64,000 nucleotides of DNA from Pedobacter cryoconitis (GCF_001590605.1 NZ_CP014504.1:4588001-4652000), one strand, 5' to 3'. Shown: positions 26,881 through 35,967, counted from the first letter of the stretch. Numbers and translations are program-made. The notes: a model not told the origin generated them from the letters alone.

Positions 26881-27153
26881 ATGAAAACAGCATCTCTACA
26901 ATACATCGATACTACAGTAAAAAACAGCTTGCATGTTTCATATGAATCAGAAATCAACGCTTTAAATAATATAGCCTCTTATACAATGAAAAAATTAACA
27001 AATGTCTCTCCTTTTATATTATTGTTGATCCCAGTTTTTGTCATGATGATTTTTGCCCTTACAGGCCCTTCAAATATGACTAAGGGTAGTGAAATCACTG
27101 CTAACGCTACTTCTGCAAATCAAGTTGCGGAAACAGCATACCAGGGAAAATAG
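26881..27153 (+). CDS. Small single-pass membrane protein, unknown
   Basis: Protein of 90 residues from the ATG at 26881; an in-frame TTG at 26857 lies upstream inside an inverted repeat. The first ~38 residues are hydrophilic (TASLQYIDTTVKNSLHVSYE). One strong hydrophobic segment follows (VSPFILLLIPVFVMMIFALTG, about 43-63), then a short Thr/Ser/Ala-rich tail. I recognise no family. It lies between the LytS/LytTR genes and the blaI-M56 unit, transcribed in the direction of the latter. An internal ATG before KKLTNV would give a shorter protein that is mostly the membrane segment. Confidence 0.6.
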   Translation: MKTASLQYIDTTVKNSLHVSYESEINALNNIASYTMKKLTNVSPFILLLIPVFVMMIFALTGPSNMTKGSEITANATSANQVAETAYQGK

Positions 27154-27242
27154 TCCTGCCCGCTTTCTTAAGAATTTAGTTTTTAGTTAATAGTTAAAAA
27201 TATGGTGATTGGATGGTCACCATATTTTTTTTGCGCTTATTC

Positions 27243-27292
27243 TTTGAAACTAAACAATTAGTTCATACATTTATATAACTAGTTTTTTAGTT
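27243..27292 (+). promoter_or_regulatory. blaI promoter with two AACTA-N6-TAGTT operators
   Basis: A -33 TTTG (27243-27246) and a -7 box TACATTTA (27266-27273) are 19 bases apart, the usual Bacteroidota spacing. The palindrome AACTA-N6-TAGTT occurs at 27248-27263, within the spacer, and again at 27277-27292, just past the -7 box. The copies are 29 bp apart start to start. The position fits autorepression by the BlaI-type regulator encoded immediately downstream. Confidence 0.75.
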
Positions 27293-27318
27293 ACAACCTT
27301 CACAAGAACATAAGACCT

Positions 27319-27696
27319 ATGGAAATTAAAGACCTGACCAAAGCCGAAGAACAATTAATGCAGATCATCTGGCAAATCGAGAAAGGATTTGTCAAAGAGG
27401 TGATGGATTTCCTGCCAGAACCCAAACCTGCTTACAATACAGTCTCTACCATTATCCGGATATTGGAAGTGAAAGGGTTCATTGGCCATGAAGCCTTTGG
27501 AAAATCACACCAATACTATGCACTGGTATCTAAAGAAGACTATAAACGCCATGCCACAGAAAAACTACTTGGAGGCTACTTTGAAAACTCCGTAGAAAGC
27601 ATGTTCTCCTTTTTTGTAAAGGAAGAGAAGATGGACATCGGTGATGTAGATGAAATTCTTAAAATGATCAGCAAACTTAAAAACAAAGCAAAATGA
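27319..27696 (+). CDS. BlaI/MecI/CopY family transcriptional repressor
   Basis: Winged-helix dimeric repressor of 125 residues. LTKAEEQLMQIIWQIEKGFVKEV and PAYNTVSTIIRILEVKGFIGHE carry the helix-turn-helix, and the C-terminal helices are the dimerisation part (SMFSFFVKEEKMDIGDVDEIL). Repressors of this family are usually inactivated by cleavage triggered by a BlaR1/M56 membrane protease, which is encoded next with a 4-base ATGA overlap. The promoter holds two identical-spacing palindromes, likely its operators. Confidence 0.95.
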   Translation: MEIKDLTKAEEQLMQIIWQIEKGFVKEVMDFLPEPKPAYNTVSTIIRILEVKGFIGHEAFGKSHQYYALVSKEDYKRHATEKLLGGYFENSVESMFSFFVKEEKMDIGDVDEILKMISKLKNKAK

Positions 27697-29555
27697 CCTG
27701 GGCCCACTATCTTCTGCAAATAAATATATACCTGGTTATATTTTACGCATTTTACAGATTGCTGCTTCACCAGGAGACCTACTTTGTACTGAACAGGATT
27801 TATTTGATTGCTGCGGGTACGCTTTCTTTAATTATTCCATTTTTAAGACCAGAATGGTTTGTCAGACAGCCTGCCACGCAACAAATTAAAATTAGTATAG
27901 ACGAACTCACCATGATGGCTCAGGGAACAGTATCAGCTGATCATGGCCAGTATTTCAACCTGATCGCTTTCTTGGTATGGACTTATCTTGCCGGTGCTTT
28001 ATTCTTCCTGTGCAGGTTGAGCTATCAATTGCTTACAGTAAAAAAATTACTGCATGCAAATCCAAAAGGCATGGCCTTTTCATTTTTTCGCAAAAAAGTA
28101 ATCGATCCCACACTGTCAGAACTACATATAATTCAAAAACATGAAGAAATCCACAGTCGTCAACTGCATAGTTTCGATGTCTTATTCTTCGAGTTTTTAG
28201 GAGCATTGGTTTGGTTCAATCCGATTATTTATGCCTACAAAACCGCAGTAAAACATATTCACGAATACCTGGCCGATGAAGAAGCCGCCCGTTTTCAAGG
28301 TGACAAAGAAAGTTACGCCCTGCTGCTCTTAAGTCAGGCTATGGGAGTCGACCAGCATGTACTAACCAATAGTTTTTTCAATAAATCAATGCTTAAAAAC
28401 CGAATTATCATGCTAAACAAACAACCCTCCACAAAAACAGCGATCTTGAAATATGGCTTGTTTTTACCCCTGTTCGCAGTTACTTTACTATTCTCCTCAG
28501 CGGCGATCAGTAAAAATGAAAATCTGAAAACTGTTGCTGCAGAAATTGAAGCTCCAGTTTCTCTTCCTGAAGCGGTTTTACCAGATTTCATTCACAGCAA
28601 TAATCAGCGCAAAATTATCAACCAAACAAATCAATGGACACCGCTTTACAACTATTTGGCAAAAAGCATTAAATACCCTGTTGCAGCCTACCAGCGTAAA
28701 TTGCAGGGGAATGTACAAATTAGCTTTACACTTCAAAATGGTGAGCTTAAAAACATCGGGGCGGGCACGCAACTGGGCGCAGGGTGCGATGCTGAAGTGA
28801 TCAGGGCTGTTTCAGCTTTTGAGGGCTTTAAATCGGTAGATAATGGCAAATACAGCTTTACGGTTGCCTTCCGTTTAAAGGGCGCAACTACACCATTAGA
28901 GAACATAAATATTAAGCCGTTGAGTGGATATACTACTTTAAATTTAATTACAATCACCGGTGAATCTGCTAAAAATAAACAGATTGCTCAAACTAAAGAA
29001 GAGCCAGTTTACGATTTCGTTACGATAACTACTCCACCATCTTTCCCTGGAGGAATGGAAAATTTTTATAAGTTCCTCGGAAAAAGTGTTAAATATCCTG
29101 AGGAGGCAGTAAAAAATAATGTCGAAGGTAAAGTGTTCCTCTCTTATATTGTAGAAAAAGACGGGACCCTCACGGATATCAAAGTAGTCAGGGCACTTGG
29201 AGCAGGAACTGATGAAGAAGCAGTCAGAGTGCTGAAGTTATCACCGAAATGGATTCCTGGTTATAGCGGTAAAGATCCTGTACGGGTCAAATTTAATCTG
29301 CCAATCGGTTTTACTTTAACCAAAGAAAAACCCAAGCAAGAGGATAAGCAAAAGCAAACTGGCATTGTTGCTCCACCTGCAAATCCATTGTATATAATCG
29401 ACGGCAAAAACATGACCGGCCAAACAGATATACAAAATATCAATCCTAATGACGTTGAGAGTGTAAATGTATTAAAGGGCGAAGCAGCCATCAAACAATA
29501 CGGCGAGGCAGCGAAGAATGGAGTGATCCAGATTACCACCAAAAAGAAAGGTTAA
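27693..29555 (+). CDS. M56 (BlaR1-type) metallopeptidase fused to TonB C-terminal domains
   Basis: Membrane protein of 620 residues. Hydrophobic segments at about 5-22, 34-50, 89-110 and 252-268 surround a cytosolic zinc protease site H150-EEI-H154, with a further acidic motif HEYLADEEAA at 190-199. The periplasmic part lacks the penicillin-binding sensor of BlaR1. Instead it has two TonB C-terminal-like domains (about 310-405 and 445-545) and a terminal plug-like motif (PLYIIDGKNM, VESVNVLKGEAAIKQYG). It overlaps blaI by 4 bases. Signal and targets are unknown; M56-TonB fusions are seen in Bacteroidota, but their substrate is not established. Confidence 0.92.
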   Translation: MTWAHYLLQINIYLVIFYAFYRLLLHQETYFVLNRIYLIAAGTLSLIIPFLRPEWFVRQPATQQIKISIDELTMMAQGTVSADHGQYFNLIAFLVWTYLAGALFFLCRLSYQLLTVKKLLHANPKGMAFSFFRKKVIDPTLSELHIIQKHEEIHSRQLHSFDVLFFEFLGALVWFNPIIYAYKTAVKHIHEYLADEEAARFQGDKESYALLLLSQAMGVDQHVLTNSFFNKSMLKNRIIMLNKQPSTKTAILKYGLFLPLFAVTLLFSSAAISKNENLKTVAAEIEAPVSLPEAVLPDFIHSNNQRKIINQTNQWTPLYNYLAKSIKYPVAAYQRKLQGNVQISFTLQNGELKNIGAGTQLGAGCDAEVIRAVSAFEGFKSVDNGKYSFTVAFRLKGATTPLENINIKPLSGYTTLNLITITGESAKNKQIAQTKEEPVYDFVTITTPPSFPGGMENFYKFLGKSVKYPEEAVKNNVEGKVFLSYIVEKDGTLTDIKVVRALGAGTDEEAVRVLKLSPKWIPGYSGKDPVRVKFNLPIGFTLTKEKPKQEDKQKQTGIVAPPANPLYIIDGKNMTGQTDIQNINPNDVESVNVLKGEAAIKQYGEAAKNGVIQITTKKKG

Positions 29556-29563
29556 AAAATAAA

Positions 29564-29615
29564 GGATTTAACACAAAACCCCTGCTAAAAATAGCCGGGG
29601 TTCTGTGTTAAATCC
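29564..29615. terminator. Bidirectional terminator between the M56 gene and sdhB
   Basis: GGATTTAACACA-A-AACCCC (29564-29582) pairs with GGGGTT-C-TGTGTTAAATCC (29597-29615), with one mismatch in a ~19-bp stem. It lies between convergent genes. Confidence 0.8.
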
Positions 29616-29636
29616 TTGTCTCGTTGTTTAAATCTA

Positions 29637-30407
29637 TTAAACTTCTTCCTCAGAAACAAATTTTGCGGAATAAAAGTCTCTGTTCATTCTTGCAATATTC
29701 TCTAAAGAAATTCCTTTAGGGCATTCAGCCTCACAAGCACCGGTATTGGTACAGTTACCAAAGCCTTCAGCATCCATCTGCGCAACCATACTCTGTACGC
29801 GACGGTAACGTTCTGGCTGACCCTGAGGCAATAATGCCAATTGCGAAATCTTAGCCGAAGTAAATAACATCGCAGATGCATTTTTACAAGTAGCTACACA
29901 AGCACCGCAACCAATACAAGCCGCAGCCTCGAAAGCTAAATCTGCCTGGAACTTAGGGATTGGCAGTGCGTTAGCATCTTGCGCATTACCCGTATTTACT
30001 GAAATAAACCCTCCTGCTGCAATAATTCTATCGAATGCAGTACGATCTACCGTTAAATCTTTAATCACTGGAAAAGCCTTCGCTCTCCATGGTTCTACCA
30101 CAATGGTATCACCATCTTTGAAAGAACGCATGTGCAACTGACAGGTAGTAATACCTTCTTTTGGTCCATGTGGCCTTCCGTTAATATACATTGAACATGC
30201 ACCGCAAATACCTTCTCTGCAATCATGATCGAAAACTACCGGCTCTTCGCCCTTATTAATTAGCTGCTCATTTAAAACGTCGAACATTTCTAAGAAAGAC
30301 ATATCAGGAGAAATTTCTGATATTTTGTAGTCTACCAAATTACCTTTGGCTTTGTTATTCTTCTGACGCCAGATTTTCAGCGTTAAATTCATATTTCCTG
30401 TACTCAT
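29637..30407 (-). CDS. sdhB: Succinate dehydrogenase/fumarate reductase iron-sulfur subunit
   Basis: Peripheral membrane subunit (256 residues) that passes electrons from the flavoprotein to the quinone site. Cluster ligands are all visible: 2Fe-2S in CREGICGACSMYI with a later Cys in TTCQ, 4Fe-4S in CIGCGACVATC, and a third cluster in CTNTGACEAECPKG. Last gene of sdhCAB, 23 bases after sdhA. The bidirectional terminator at 29564-29615 ends the operon. Confidence 0.97.
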   Translation of the reverse strand: MSTGNMNLTLKIWRQKNNKAKGNLVDYKISEISPDMSFLEMFDVLNEQLINKGEEPVVFDHDCREGICGACSMYINGRPHGPKEGITTCQLHMRSFKDGDTIVVEPWRAKAFPVIKDLTVDRTAFDRIIAAGGFISVNTGNAQDANALPIPKFQADLAFEAAACIGCGACVATCKNASAMLFTSAKISQLALLPQGQPERYRRVQSMVAQMDAEGFGNCTNTGACEAECPKGISLENIARMNRDFYSAKFVSEEEV

Positions 30408-30430
30408 GGTATTGAGATTTTAGTACTAGA

Positions 30431-32410
30431 TTATTTATAACTTCTTTGTGCAATTTTGATGTTCTCGAATTTCAACTCCTCTTTGTGAAGTTCAAACTTA
30501 ACATCATCCTTGTATTCCCATGCAGATACGTAAGCATAGTTTTCATCATCCCTTAAAGCTTCACCTTCTTCAGTCTGATATTCTTCTCTGAAGTGACCTC
30601 CGCATGATTCATTTCTGTTCAATGCATCCATACACATCAGCTCACCCAATTCGATAAAGTCAGCTACACGGCCAGCTTTTTCTAACTCAGGATTGAATTC
30701 ATCTGTTGAACCAGGAACACGTACATCAGACCAGAAATCTTTACGCAATTGTTGTATTTCTACAATCGCTTCAGAAAGTCCTTTTGCATTACGCGCCATT
30801 CCACATTTTTCCCACATGATCTTACCTAATTTCTTGTGGAAGAAGTCTACAGATTTTGTTCCTTTAATTGAAATGAATTTATCAAGGATAGCTTTAACAC
30901 TCGCTTCTGCCTCCACAAATGCAGGATGATCCAGAGAAATTGCTTTAGTAGCCAACTCTTTAGAAATATAAGAACCGATAGTATAAGGGATTACAAAGTA
31001 ACCATCCGCAAGTCCCTGCATCAAAGCAGAAGCACCTAAGCGGTTAGCACCATGGTCGGAGAAGTTAGCCTCACCTAAAGCATATAAGCCCGGCACAGTA
31101 GTCATCAGGTTATAATCTACCCATAACCCGCCCATTGTATAGTGAACTGCAGGATAAATACGCATTGGTAATTCATAAGGATCTTCACCAGTAATCTGTT
31201 TGTACATGTCAAACAAGTTTCCGTATTTCTCTTTGATCACCTCACGGCCTAAGCGCATGCAAGTTTCTTTATCCGGATTGTGGATATTGTGTACTGAAGC
31301 TTCAATACGTCCGTAACGCTCTGTATTTGCTTTGAAATCCAGGTATACAGCCAGTTTAGAAATACCAACACCATAACCAGCGTCACAACGCTCTTTGGCA
31401 GCTCTTGAAGCCACATCACGTGGAACAAGGTTACCGAAAGCAGGATAACGACGCTCTAAATAATAATCTCTTTCGTCTTCAGGAATATCTGTTGCGATAC
31501 GCTGATCGTCTTTTTTCTTAGAAACCCAGATACGTCCGTCATTACGTAATGACTCAGACATCAGGGTTAATTTCGATTGGTGATCTCCTGATACCGGGAT
31601 ACAAGTAGGGTGGATCTGGGTAAAACAAGGATTACCAAAGAAAGCTCCTTTTTTGTGTGCTTTCCAGGCTGCAGTTACGTTACTTCCCATCGCATTGGTA
31701 GAAAGATAGAATACGTTTCCGTAACCACCTGTTCCTAACAATACCGCATGACCGAAGTGACGTTCCAGTTCACCTGTAATTAAGTTACGGGCAATAATAC
31801 CACGTGCTTTACCTTCAATTTTAACAACTTCAAGCATTTCATGACGGGTAAACATCTCTACTTTACCCATACCAATCTGACGCTCTAAAGCACTGTAAGC
31901 ACCTAATAGCAATTGCTGACCAGTTTGTCCGGCAGCATAAAACGTACGCTGAACCTGAGTACCACCGAATGAACGGTTATCCAGTAATCCACCATACTCT
32001 CTCGCCAGAGGAACTCCCTGAGCCACACACTGGTCAATGATATTCGCACTTACCTCAGCTAAACGGTGAACGTTAGCTTCACGGGAGCGGTAATCACCAC
32101 CTTTAATCGTATCGTAGAATAAACGGTAAACACTGTCACCATCATTCTGATAATTTTTTGCTGCATTGATACCACCCTGAGCTGCAATAGAGTGCGCTCT
32201 TCTTGGTGAATCCTGGAAACAAAAACATTTAACTTTATATCCCATTTCAGCAAGGGTTGCTGCTGCCGAAGCACCTGCAAGCCCTGAACCTACTACTATA
32301 ATTTCTATACTTCTTTTATTCGCCGGGTTAACCAGAGGCATTGAAGACCTCAGTTTAGTCCATTTCACGGTCAGTTCCCCTTCCGGTATATTTGCATTAA
32401 AATCTGCCAT
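30431..32410 (-). CDS. sdhA: Succinate dehydrogenase/fumarate reductase flavoprotein subunit
   Basis: FAD-containing catalytic subunit (659 residues) that interconverts succinate and fumarate. The dinucleotide-binding motif IVVGSGLAGASAAATLAEMG is near 34-53, followed by HSIAAQGGINAA, the region of covalent FAD attachment and substrate binding. Later HYTMGGLWVDYN and ANRLGASALMQG are standard. The length is the long b558-type form also seen in Bacteroides. Middle gene of sdhCAB, with close spacing on both sides. Confidence 0.97.
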   Translation of the reverse strand: MADFNANIPEGELTVKWTKLRSSMPLVNPANKRSIEIIVVGSGLAGASAAATLAEMGYKVKCFCFQDSPRRAHSIAAQGGINAAKNYQNDGDSVYRLFYDTIKGGDYRSREANVHRLAEVSANIIDQCVAQGVPLAREYGGLLDNRSFGGTQVQRTFYAAGQTGQQLLLGAYSALERQIGMGKVEMFTRHEMLEVVKIEGKARGIIARNLITGELERHFGHAVLLGTGGYGNVFYLSTNAMGSNVTAAWKAHKKGAFFGNPCFTQIHPTCIPVSGDHQSKLTLMSESLRNDGRIWVSKKKDDQRIATDIPEDERDYYLERRYPAFGNLVPRDVASRAAKERCDAGYGVGISKLAVYLDFKANTERYGRIEASVHNIHNPDKETCMRLGREVIKEKYGNLFDMYKQITGEDPYELPMRIYPAVHYTMGGLWVDYNLMTTVPGLYALGEANFSDHGANRLGASALMQGLADGYFVIPYTIGSYISKELATKAISLDHPAFVEAEASVKAILDKFISIKGTKSVDFFHKKLGKIMWEKCGMARNAKGLSEAIVEIQQLRKDFWSDVRVPGSTDEFNPELEKAGRVADFIELGELMCMDALNRNESCGGHFREEYQTEEGEALRDDENYAYVSAWEYKDDVKFELHKEELKFENIKIAQRSYK

Positions 32411-32439
32411 TTTATTTAGCGTTTTATACGTTCGAAATT

Positions 32440-33120
32440 TTATTTAATAAGTCCTGTATGCACTGCAATAGGCATAGCTGCAAAAAGTAAGGCGATGATA
32501 ATGGAATACCATACCCCAAAACCTTTGATAAGCGGACTATACTTTTTGTGGTTCCATCCTAAGGTCTGGAATGCAGAAGCGAAACCATGTAATAAATGGT
32601 AAGCTAACGATGCCATTGCAAAGACATATAAAACCACGATCCAAACATTTTGAAAAGTCTCTCTCATTACTGCGAACAAATCTTCATGTCCATTTGAATC
32701 TGTTGTCGGGATACCTGTAAAACGAGATACTACCCAGAAATTAGATAAATGCACAATCAGGAAGATTAACAATAATGTCCCTAATAACCCCATGGAGCGG
32801 GAGTACCATTTACTATTTGCATTTCCATCATTCACTGCATACTTTACCGGGCGGGAAGCCTGATTTTGAAAAGTCAGACGAAGGCCCTGTACAATGTGTA
32901 AAAGCAAGCCAACCATCAGTATAACTTCTGACCCTCTGATTAACCAGTTTGTAGCCATAAAGTGAGCACCAAGATTGAATGTTAATCCACCGTCATTCAG
33001 AAATATCAACGAATTGATAAAGCAATGCACAATTAGAAATAAAATAAGAAACAGGCCGGTGATACCCATTATTAGTTTTTTTCCTATAGACGAGGAAAAA
33101 GCGTTTCCGAAACTAGCCAT
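32440..33120 (-). CDS. sdhC: Succinate dehydrogenase cytochrome b subunit
   Basis: Membrane anchor of the b558-type complex II, 226 residues from the ATG at 33120, with five predicted transmembrane helices and conserved His residues for two b hemes (LIVHCFI, LLHIVQGLR, LIVHLSNFW, YHLLHGFASAF). No separate SdhD is present, as expected for this type. I reject the longer frame starting at 33183, because it adds 21 residues not typical of the family and runs over the likely promoter at 33150. First gene of the sdhCAB operon. Confidence 0.93.
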   Translation of the reverse strand: MASFGNAFSSSIGKKLIMGITGLFLILFLIVHCFINSLIFLNDGGLTFNLGAHFMATNWLIRGSEVILMVGLLLHIVQGLRLTFQNQASRPVKYAVNDGNANSKWYSRSMGLLGTLLLIFLIVHLSNFWVVSRFTGIPTTDSNGHEDLFAVMRETFQNVWIVVLYVFAMASLAYHLLHGFASAFQTLGWNHKKYSPLIKGFGVWYSIIIALLFAAMPIAVHTGLIK

Positions 33121-33149
33121 TAGATTTATATTTTTGAGTTCTATTCCTG

Positions 33150-33157
33150 CAAAAGTA
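33150..33157 (-). promoter_or_regulatory. TAnnTTTG -7 box of the sdhCAB operon
   Basis: TACTTTTG on the minus strand is 29 bases before the sdhC ATG. A TTG 23 bases further upstream is a possible -33 element. Confidence 0.5.
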
Positions 33158-33279
33158 TTTAATAAATGACTTAATTTATACAAGAATTCCAGTTAAAATC
33201 AATAAATAAACTATTTAGAAACGTTCTAAGTTTTATGCTTTTAGGGGGTTATTGTGCAAATTACACGAACAACAGGGCG

Positions 33280-33314
33280 TAAAAAAACGGGAAGCAATTG
33301 TGATTGCTTCCCGT
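33280..33314 (-). terminator. Terminator after htrA
   Basis: ACGGGAAGCAAT and ATTGCTTCCCGT form a perfect 12-bp stem with a 4-base loop. On the minus strand it is followed by a T-run. It separates htrA from sdhC. Confidence 0.9.
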
Positions 33315-33339
33315 CAGAAAATCTTTAAAATATGATTGC

Positions 33340-34875
33340 TTAGTTAAAGCTGAAAGTGTAATTTCCATTAGGTCCGATTCCCGCTACAGTCGTCTTTCCG
33401 TTTTTAGAAGTTGGCAATGCAGCTTCTACATCCTTCGCACTGTTCACTGGTTTACCATTGATACTGGTCACCAACAATCCTTTAGGGATATCCAGGTTAT
33501 CAAATGCCTTACCTGGTTCTACAGCAGTCACTACAACTCCGTTTTTAGCGCCAAATTTAGCTTTAATTGCTGGTGATGCCGGAGCAAATGAAGCCCCAAG
33601 TTTACTCATCGTCGTCCCTGTTGTTTTTGCAGCAAGCGTAGTTTTTGGTTTATTTAAGCTTTCATCACCTTTTAAGGTAACGTTTACATTCTGCTCTTTT
33701 CCATCTCTTGAAATCGTCAGCTGCACTTTATCACCAGGACTCATACGGCCAATCTTTTCCTGAAGATCCGGAGAAGCAAAAACCTCTCTGCCCTCTACCT
33801 TTTTGATGATATCTCCTTTTTTAATTCCTGCTGCTGCGCCACCACCTTCTGGCATGACATCGTTTACATACAGACCTGAAACATCATTGATTTTCAGGTT
33901 TTCTGCTGCATCAGCATTCAGTTCCTGGAAAGTAACGCCTACATAACCACGTTTTACACTACCATATTTCTTAAAATCTTCTAAGATCTTTTTAGCAAGG
34001 TTTACAGGAATAGCAAATCCGTAACCTTCATTTGTACCCGTCTGAGAAGCAATTGCTGCATTAATACCAATCAGCTCACCATTTGCATTCACTAATGCAC
34101 CACCACTGTTTCCAGGGTTAATAGCCGCATCAGTCTGAATATACGATTCAATTGCGCTGTTTGTTCTTGCAGGCGCTTTACCTGTACGCTGATATTCTTC
34201 GTATTCCTCTTCAGTAGGCTGCTGATCTCTGTTTAAAATACCAATTGCACGGGATTTCGCACTGACAATACCAGCAGTTACCGTAGTTTGTAAGTCTAAT
34301 GGGAAGCCTACTGCCAATACCCATTCTCCTACCTGAACATTATCAGAGTTTCCCATTTTCACTACTGGTAAATCTGAAGCATCTACTTTGATTAAAGCAA
34401 GATCGGTATTCGGGTCTCTTCCAATTACCTTAGCCTCTACTTTACGGCGGTCTGAAAGCACTACCTGAATTTTATCTGCGTTATCTACCACGTGGTTATT
34501 GGTTACGATATAACCATCAGGCGTTAAAATCACACCCGAACCAGAAGCGGCTCTTGGCGCACGTGATCTTCTGCCACCACGGCCTCCGAAGAATTCTTCC
34601 ATCATATCCATTGGAGAACCTGGGCCCCCTGCTGCTGAACCTTCTGCTTTAAATGTTGTTCTGATATGCACTACTGCCGGGGAAACCGCAGCAGCAGCCT
34701 GAACGAAGTCAACTGCTCCCGTTGAAGAAATTTTTACCGGGTTGCTTGCAAAAAGAACATTTTGCTTTTCAGCCAATGTCATTCCGCTTGTACTGCGTTC
34801 AAACATCTTATAACCGCCAATTGCGACTGCACCTCCAATGAATGCAGCTAAAACTATTAATGCTATTTTTTTCAT
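33340..34875 (-). CDS. htrA: HtrA/DegP family periplasmic serine protease
   Basis: Envelope quality-control protease/chaperone of 511 residues. An N-terminal hydrophobic signal or anchor (4-20) is followed by a trypsin-like domain with catalytic His128 (VTNNHVV), Asp158 (DPNTDLAL) and Ser257 (INPGNSGGA). Two PDZ domains follow: ~300-395 (RGYVGVTFQELN, DVMPEGGGAAAGIKKGD) and ~410-505 (KLGASFAPAS, GLLVTSINGKPV). A Gly-rich LA loop lies at ~80-110. It is transcribed alone, divergent from dapF, behind a 282-bp gap containing a long inverted repeat (34902-34973). Confidence 0.95.
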   Translation of the reverse strand: MKKIALIVLAAFIGGAVAIGGYKMFERSTSGMTLAEKQNVLFASNPVKISSTGAVDFVQAAAAVSPAVVHIRTTFKAEGSAAGGPGSPMDMMEEFFGGRGGRRSRAPRAASGSGVILTPDGYIVTNNHVVDNADKIQVVLSDRRKVEAKVIGRDPNTDLALIKVDASDLPVVKMGNSDNVQVGEWVLAVGFPLDLQTTVTAGIVSAKSRAIGILNRDQQPTEEEYEEYQRTGKAPARTNSAIESYIQTDAAINPGNSGGALVNANGELIGINAAIASQTGTNEGYGFAIPVNLAKKILEDFKKYGSVKRGYVGVTFQELNADAAENLKINDVSGLYVNDVMPEGGGAAAGIKKGDIIKKVEGREVFASPDLQEKIGRMSPGDKVQLTISRDGKEQNVNVTLKGDESLNKPKTTLAAKTTGTTMSKLGASFAPASPAIKAKFGAKNGVVVTAVEPGKAFDNLDIPKGLLVTSINGKPVNSAKDVEAALPTSKNGKTTVAGIGPNGNYTFSFN

Positions 34876-34901
34876 CAGTATATAATTGTTTTTTAATTGT
34901 T

Positions 34902-34973
34902 ATGAAGCTATCATGTGCTAACCAGTACTGTTCATTTTTATTTGTGCTGTGCTGCTGCACATGATGGTTTCAT
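34902..34973 (-). other. 17-bp inverted repeat in the htrA upstream region
   Basis: Arms at 34902-34918 and 34957-34973 pair over 17 positions with two G-T wobbles and a 38-base loop. The 12-mer TTTCATCAGTAT occurs at the htrA start (34870-34881) and again at 34968-34979. Two TTTGTTAA copies follow at 34981 and 34993. The remainder of the 282-bp divergent gap is AT-rich without further signals I can name. Confidence 0.5.
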
Positions 34974-35157
34974 CAGTATGTTTGTTAATTTATTTGTTAA
35001 CTAGTATCAAAGCTTGCACCAGCCTAACTTTATTCATTAATTTGAGCATTAAACTCATGCAGGTTTCATTTGTTTGTGTTTCTTTGTTCTTATTACTCAA
35101 AGTTAATACCAATACACCGATATTTGTGTCACCGAAGCATCCCTTAATTGTTAAAAA

Positions 35158-35967
35158 ATGTTAAATACCAGACCTACCGATCCATTAAGACCACATTTCT
35201 ATAAATATCAGGGTGCAGGCAATGATTTTGTCTTAATCGATAACCGCAACCAAACATTTCAATATAGGGATAATAATCTTGTTCACCAACTGTGTGACAG
35301 GCGTTTTGGTGTTGGCGCAGATGGTTTAATGCTATTGCAGAACCACTCAGAATACGATTTCGAGATGCTTTATTTCAATGCAGACGGAAACCTGGGCAGC
35401 ATGTGCGGGAATGGTGGAAGATGTATCGTAGCCTTCGCTAAACATTTAGGGATCATAGACAAGCAAACGAACTTTTTGGCAGTAGATGGCCCTCATTATG
35501 CCAAAATTTCAGAAAAAGGAAACTGGGTCGATTTACAAATGATCGATGTCCATACAATCAGCAGAGACGGAGAAGCTTATGTACTGAATACTGGTTCTCC
35601 GCATTATGTAGCACAAGTGACTGCGCTTAAAGAAATGGATGTCTTTAAACAAGGTAGCGAGATCCGCAACAATGCGACTTATAAAAAAGAGGGAATTAAT
35701 GTAAATTTTGTAGAAGACAAAGGTGACCATCTGTTTGTACGCACTTTTGAACGTGGTGTAGAAGATGAAACTTTTGCATGCGGAACCGGGGTCACTGCAG
35801 TTGCATTGGCTATAGCTAAAGATCAGGAAAAAACAGGGAGCCAGGTTACCGAAATAGAGGTATTAGGTGGCAACCTGCGTGTCGGCTTCCATTATGACGG
35901 ACAGGAATTTACCAAAGTGTTTTTATGTGGACCCGCAGAACTGGTTTTTGAAGGAAATATCAGATAA
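35158..35967 (+). CDS. dapF: Diaminopimelate epimerase
   Basis: Converts LL- to meso-diaminopimelate for lysine and peptidoglycan synthesis, without cofactor. It has 269 residues. The two catalytic cysteines are Cys83 (SMCGNGGRC) and Cys208 (FACGTGVTA). The N-terminal YQGAGNDFVLID motif is present. Divergent from htrA and convergent with the Pif1-like helicase gene, 24 bases apart. Confidence 0.96.
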   Translation: MLNTRPTDPLRPHFYKYQGAGNDFVLIDNRNQTFQYRDNNLVHQLCDRRFGVGADGLMLLQNHSEYDFEMLYFNADGNLGSMCGNGGRCIVAFAKHLGIIDKQTNFLAVDGPHYAKISEKGNWVDLQMIDVHTISRDGEAYVLNTGSPHYVAQVTALKEMDVFKQGSEIRNNATYKKEGINVNFVEDKGDHLFVRTFERGVEDETFACGTGVTAVALAIAKDQEKTGSQVTEIEVLGGNLRVGFHYDGQEFTKVFLCGPAELVFEGNIR

